Assembly (NCBI RefSeq): GCF_000379125.1
Contig: NZ_KB900627.1
Coordinates: 448,703 to 512,702, forward strand
Origin: Methylosinus sp. LW4
Lineage (GTDB): Bacteria; Pseudomonadota; Alphaproteobacteria; Rhizobiales; Beijerinckiaceae
Length of the DNA: 64,000 nt
Direction of reading: 5' to 3'
Shown: piece by piece, positions 62,192 to 64,000 of the stretch
Numbering within the stretch: position 1 is the stretch's first letter
Layout: the number at the start of each line of letters is the position of its first letter
Program-made: the position numbers and the translations under genes
The notes under the pieces: generated by a model
The model's database searches: none
The model's input: only the letters and a program-made list of their open reading frames with translations
What the model was told of the DNA's origin: nothing

Positions 62192-63238
62192 TTGAGCGAC
62201 GAGGAAAAAGTCGGAGCGCCGAAGCGCTTTCGTATTGGTCTTTCGGGCTGTGGCGGCGGTCTCGAATCCGTGTCGACATCACAATTGCTCGCGCTCGCCG
62301 AACGCGTCGAGGCGCTCGGCTTCGATGCGATCTGGATCAATGAGGAGCATTTTCAGGGAAGCATCATCGAGGTCGAGGGCCGGCGCTGCCATTCGCCCAT
62401 CGCGCTCGCCGCCGCCATCCTCGCCCGCACGAAGCGCCTGCGCGTCGGCTTCTCCGTGCTGCTGCTGGCGCTGCATCATCCCATTCGCCTCGCCGAAGAG
62501 ATCGCGACGCTCGATGTCCTGTCGGATGGCCGCGTCGATTTCGGCGTCTCGCGCGGCGGCAATAGCCGCTATCTCGAGGCCTATGGCGTTCCGGCGGAGA
62601 ATGTGAACGCGCTGTTCCAGGACAATCTCGCGCTCATTCGACGCGCCTGGACCGAGGAGAAAATCACGGTCGGCGAAAGCGCGCTCTCCGTCGAGCCGAA
62701 GCCCGTGCAGCATCCGCATCCGGCGATCTTCATGGGCACCTATACGGATGAGACGGCGGCCTGGGCGGCGCGCGAGGGCCATTCGCTCATTCTGCACGGC
62801 ATCACCAGCATGGCCAATCAGCGACGGCTGCTGAAAGCCTATGTCGAAGCCGGCGGCGACCCCGCGCGCGCGCCATTCGGACGCTTCGTCTATGTGAGCG
62901 AGACCGACGAAAGCGCGCGGGAAGAGCTGTGGCCGACGATCGAGAAGCTGACGGCGCGGCTGCGCGGCTTCGGCCTCTTCAATCGCAAAGGCGTCGTCGC
63001 CGAGGCGGAGCTCGAGCCCGAGAATTTCTATCGCGACATGGTCATCGCCGGCTCGCCGCAGACATGCGCGCGGGCTTTTCTCGCGCTGCACGACGAGCTC
63101 GGCGTCACCTATGTGAATGCGCTGAGCGCCTTCTTCGGCTTTCTGCCTCTGCCTCTGCTCGAGAAGTCGCTCGCTCTGCTGGCGCGCGAGGCGCGGCCGC
63201 TCGTCGAGGCCGCCCTTCAGGAGAGGTCGGGGACGTAG
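62192..63238 (+). CDS. Luciferase-like flavin-dependent monooxygenase
   Basis: A 348-residue TIM-barrel enzyme of the bacterial luciferase/alkanal monooxygenase superfamily using reduced FMN or F420. Typical elements are RVEALGFDAIWINEEHF near residue 37, LRVGFSVLLLALHHPIRLAEEIATLDVLSDGRVDFGVSRG-type sequence (split here) near 85-125, and the closing GSPQTCARAFLAL. Start is TTG 62192 with GGGGGCG upstream. Its last 22 bases overlap the convergent ABC gene. Substrate is unknown. Confidence 0.88.
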   Translation: MSDEEKVGAPKRFRIGLSGCGGGLESVSTSQLLALAERVEALGFDAIWINEEHFQGSIIEVEGRRCHSPIALAAAILARTKRLRVGFSVLLLALHHPIRLAEEIATLDVLSDGRVDFGVSRGGNSRYLEAYGVPAENVNALFQDNLALIRRAWTEEKITVGESALSVEPKPVQHPHPAIFMGTYTDETAAWAAREGHSLILHGITSMANQRRLLKAYVEAGGDPARAPFGRFVYVSETDESAREELWPTIEKLTARLRGFGLFNRKGVVAEAELEPENFYRDMVIAGSPQTCARAFLALHDELGVTYVNALSAFFGFLPLPLLEKSLALLAREARPLVEAALQERSGT

Positions 63239-63999
63239 CCCACGACGCCTCTGCTTTCTGTGTCCGCCAGCCTCAGCAAAGGCGCGCCATAGAGCCGGCT
63301 CATCGAGCCGAGATCGCAGACCGCCTCGGCGCGCCCCTCGGCGATCATACGGCCGTCCCGCAAGAGCGCGACCCGCGCCTTCAGATTGAAAGCTTGATCG
63401 GGCAAATGCGTGGTCATGACGACGCTCTTGCCGCCACCGGCGAGCTTGCGCATCAGATCGAGCACGCGGCCTTGATTTCCGAGATCGAGGCTCGAGGTCG
63501 GCTCGTCCATGACGATGATCGACGTGTCTTGCGCGAGCGCGCGCGCGATCAGCGCGAGCTGCCGCTCGCCGCCGGAAATCTGCGTGAAGGGCTTGCTCGC
63601 CAAATGCTCGACGCCCGTGTCCGCGAGCGCGCGCCGCGCGATCTCGCGGTCGCGGAGCGAGGGCGATCCAGCGCCCTCTATATGGGCGGAGCGGCCCATC
63701 AGAACCATCTGCTCCACTGTGAAGGCGAAGGCGCTGTGGCCGGCCTGCGGCACATAGGCGATGCGTCGCGCGACCTCGCGTCTCGGCAGGCGATCGAGAT
63801 CGTCGCCCAGCACGCGGATGCTTCCGGCGTGTGGCGCGGCGAGGCCGAGCAGGCAATGGACGAGCGTGCTCTTGCCGGCGCCATTGGGGCCGAGCAGCAC
63901 GAGCGTCTCGCCCGCTGCGAGCGCGAAAGAGATCGCATCGAGCACGAGCCGCTCGGCGCGGCGGAATGAAAGACCCTCGATCGCGATCGCCGGCGTCAT
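63217..63999 (-). CDS. ABC transporter ATPase, siderophore/cobalamin import type
   Basis: A 260-residue ATPase like FecE/BtuD, energising uptake of an iron-siderophore or corrinoid. Walker A GPNGAGKSTL (near 38), AYVPQAGHSAFAFTVEQMVLMGR, signature ISGGERQLALIARAL and Walker B IIVMDEPTSSLD are complete. The start is one base from the window end, so partner permease and binding-protein genes probably lie beyond it. Confidence 0.93.
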   Translation of the reverse strand: MTPAIAIEGLSFRRAERLVLDAISFALAAGETLVLLGPNGAGKSTLVHCLLGLAAPHAGSIRVLGDDLDRLPRREVARRIAYVPQAGHSAFAFTVEQMVLMGRSAHIEGAGSPSLRDREIARRALADTGVEHLASKPFTQISGGERQLALIARALAQDTSIIVMDEPTSSLDLGNQGRVLDLMRKLAGGGKSVVMTTHLPDQAFNLKARVALLRDGRMIAEGRAEAVCDLGSMSRLYGAPLLRLADTESRGVVGYVPDLS

Positions 64000-64000
64000 G

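Overview
The window reads as a high-GC alphaproteobacterial chromosome. Codon use, CTTGAC-type promoter sequence and gene content fit Hyphomicrobiales, and a methanotroph-like Methylocystaceae/Beijerinckiaceae member is my best guess. No taxonomic marker gene is present, so this placement is weak. I see no rRNA, tRNA, CRISPR array or insertion sequence.

Region 1 (1-2594) holds the end of a probable HPr-kinase-like gene, two small genes of unknown function and a front-end fatty-acid desaturase followed by a clear intrinsic terminator. Region 2 (2852-18191) is a type VI secretion (T6SS) locus. Leftward genes are vgrG, a small unknown gene and tssK. Rightward genes are tssA, tssB, tssC, hcp, a second hcp-like gene, tssE, tssF, tssG and clpV/tssH. 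Genes for the membrane complex (tssJ, tssL, tssM) and a PAAR protein are not in the window. vgrG is split by a frameshift in a GC-dinucleotide run. Three rightward units are preceded by the same dyad, TGTGRC-N4-GYCAC, suggesting one regulator.

Region 3 (18212-41839) is a divergent PKS/NRPS cluster. Leftward are a type II thioesterase and a KS-AT-ACP-C-A-PCP-C-like hybrid. Rightward are a Rieske oxygenase, an SCP2 lipid-binding protein, a fatty acyl-AMP ligase fused to an ACP, and a 3679-residue bimodular PKS (KS-AT-KR-ACP, then KS-AT-DH-ER-KR-ACP). A fatty acid is probably activated by the ligase, extended and then joined to a substrate chosen by an adenylation domain that lacks the usual Asp. 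The last C-like domain has HRxxxDG instead of HHxxxDG, and no integral thioesterase is present.

Region 4 (42058-58931) looks like a second lipid pathway with its own exporter. One leftward series encodes a polyunsaturated-fatty-acid-synthase-like enzyme with two fused flavin enoyl-reductase-like barrels at its N terminus, a type III PKS, a dehydratase-phosphopantetheinyl transferase fusion, and a DevC/DevA/DevB-like exporter. A TolC outer-membrane protein and a family-4-like glycosyltransferase flank it on the other strand. The gene set recalls cyanobacterial heterocyst glycolipid synthesis and export (HglE/DevBCA/HgdD) and Azotobacter cyst phenolic lipids. I infer an exported, glycosylated long-chain polyketide lipid.

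Region 5 (58969-63999) carries an Xre-RES toxin-antitoxin pair with an operator-like dyad, a plasmid-type topoisomerase III, a luciferase-like flavin monooxygenase and the ATPase of a siderophore/cobalamin-type ABC importer.
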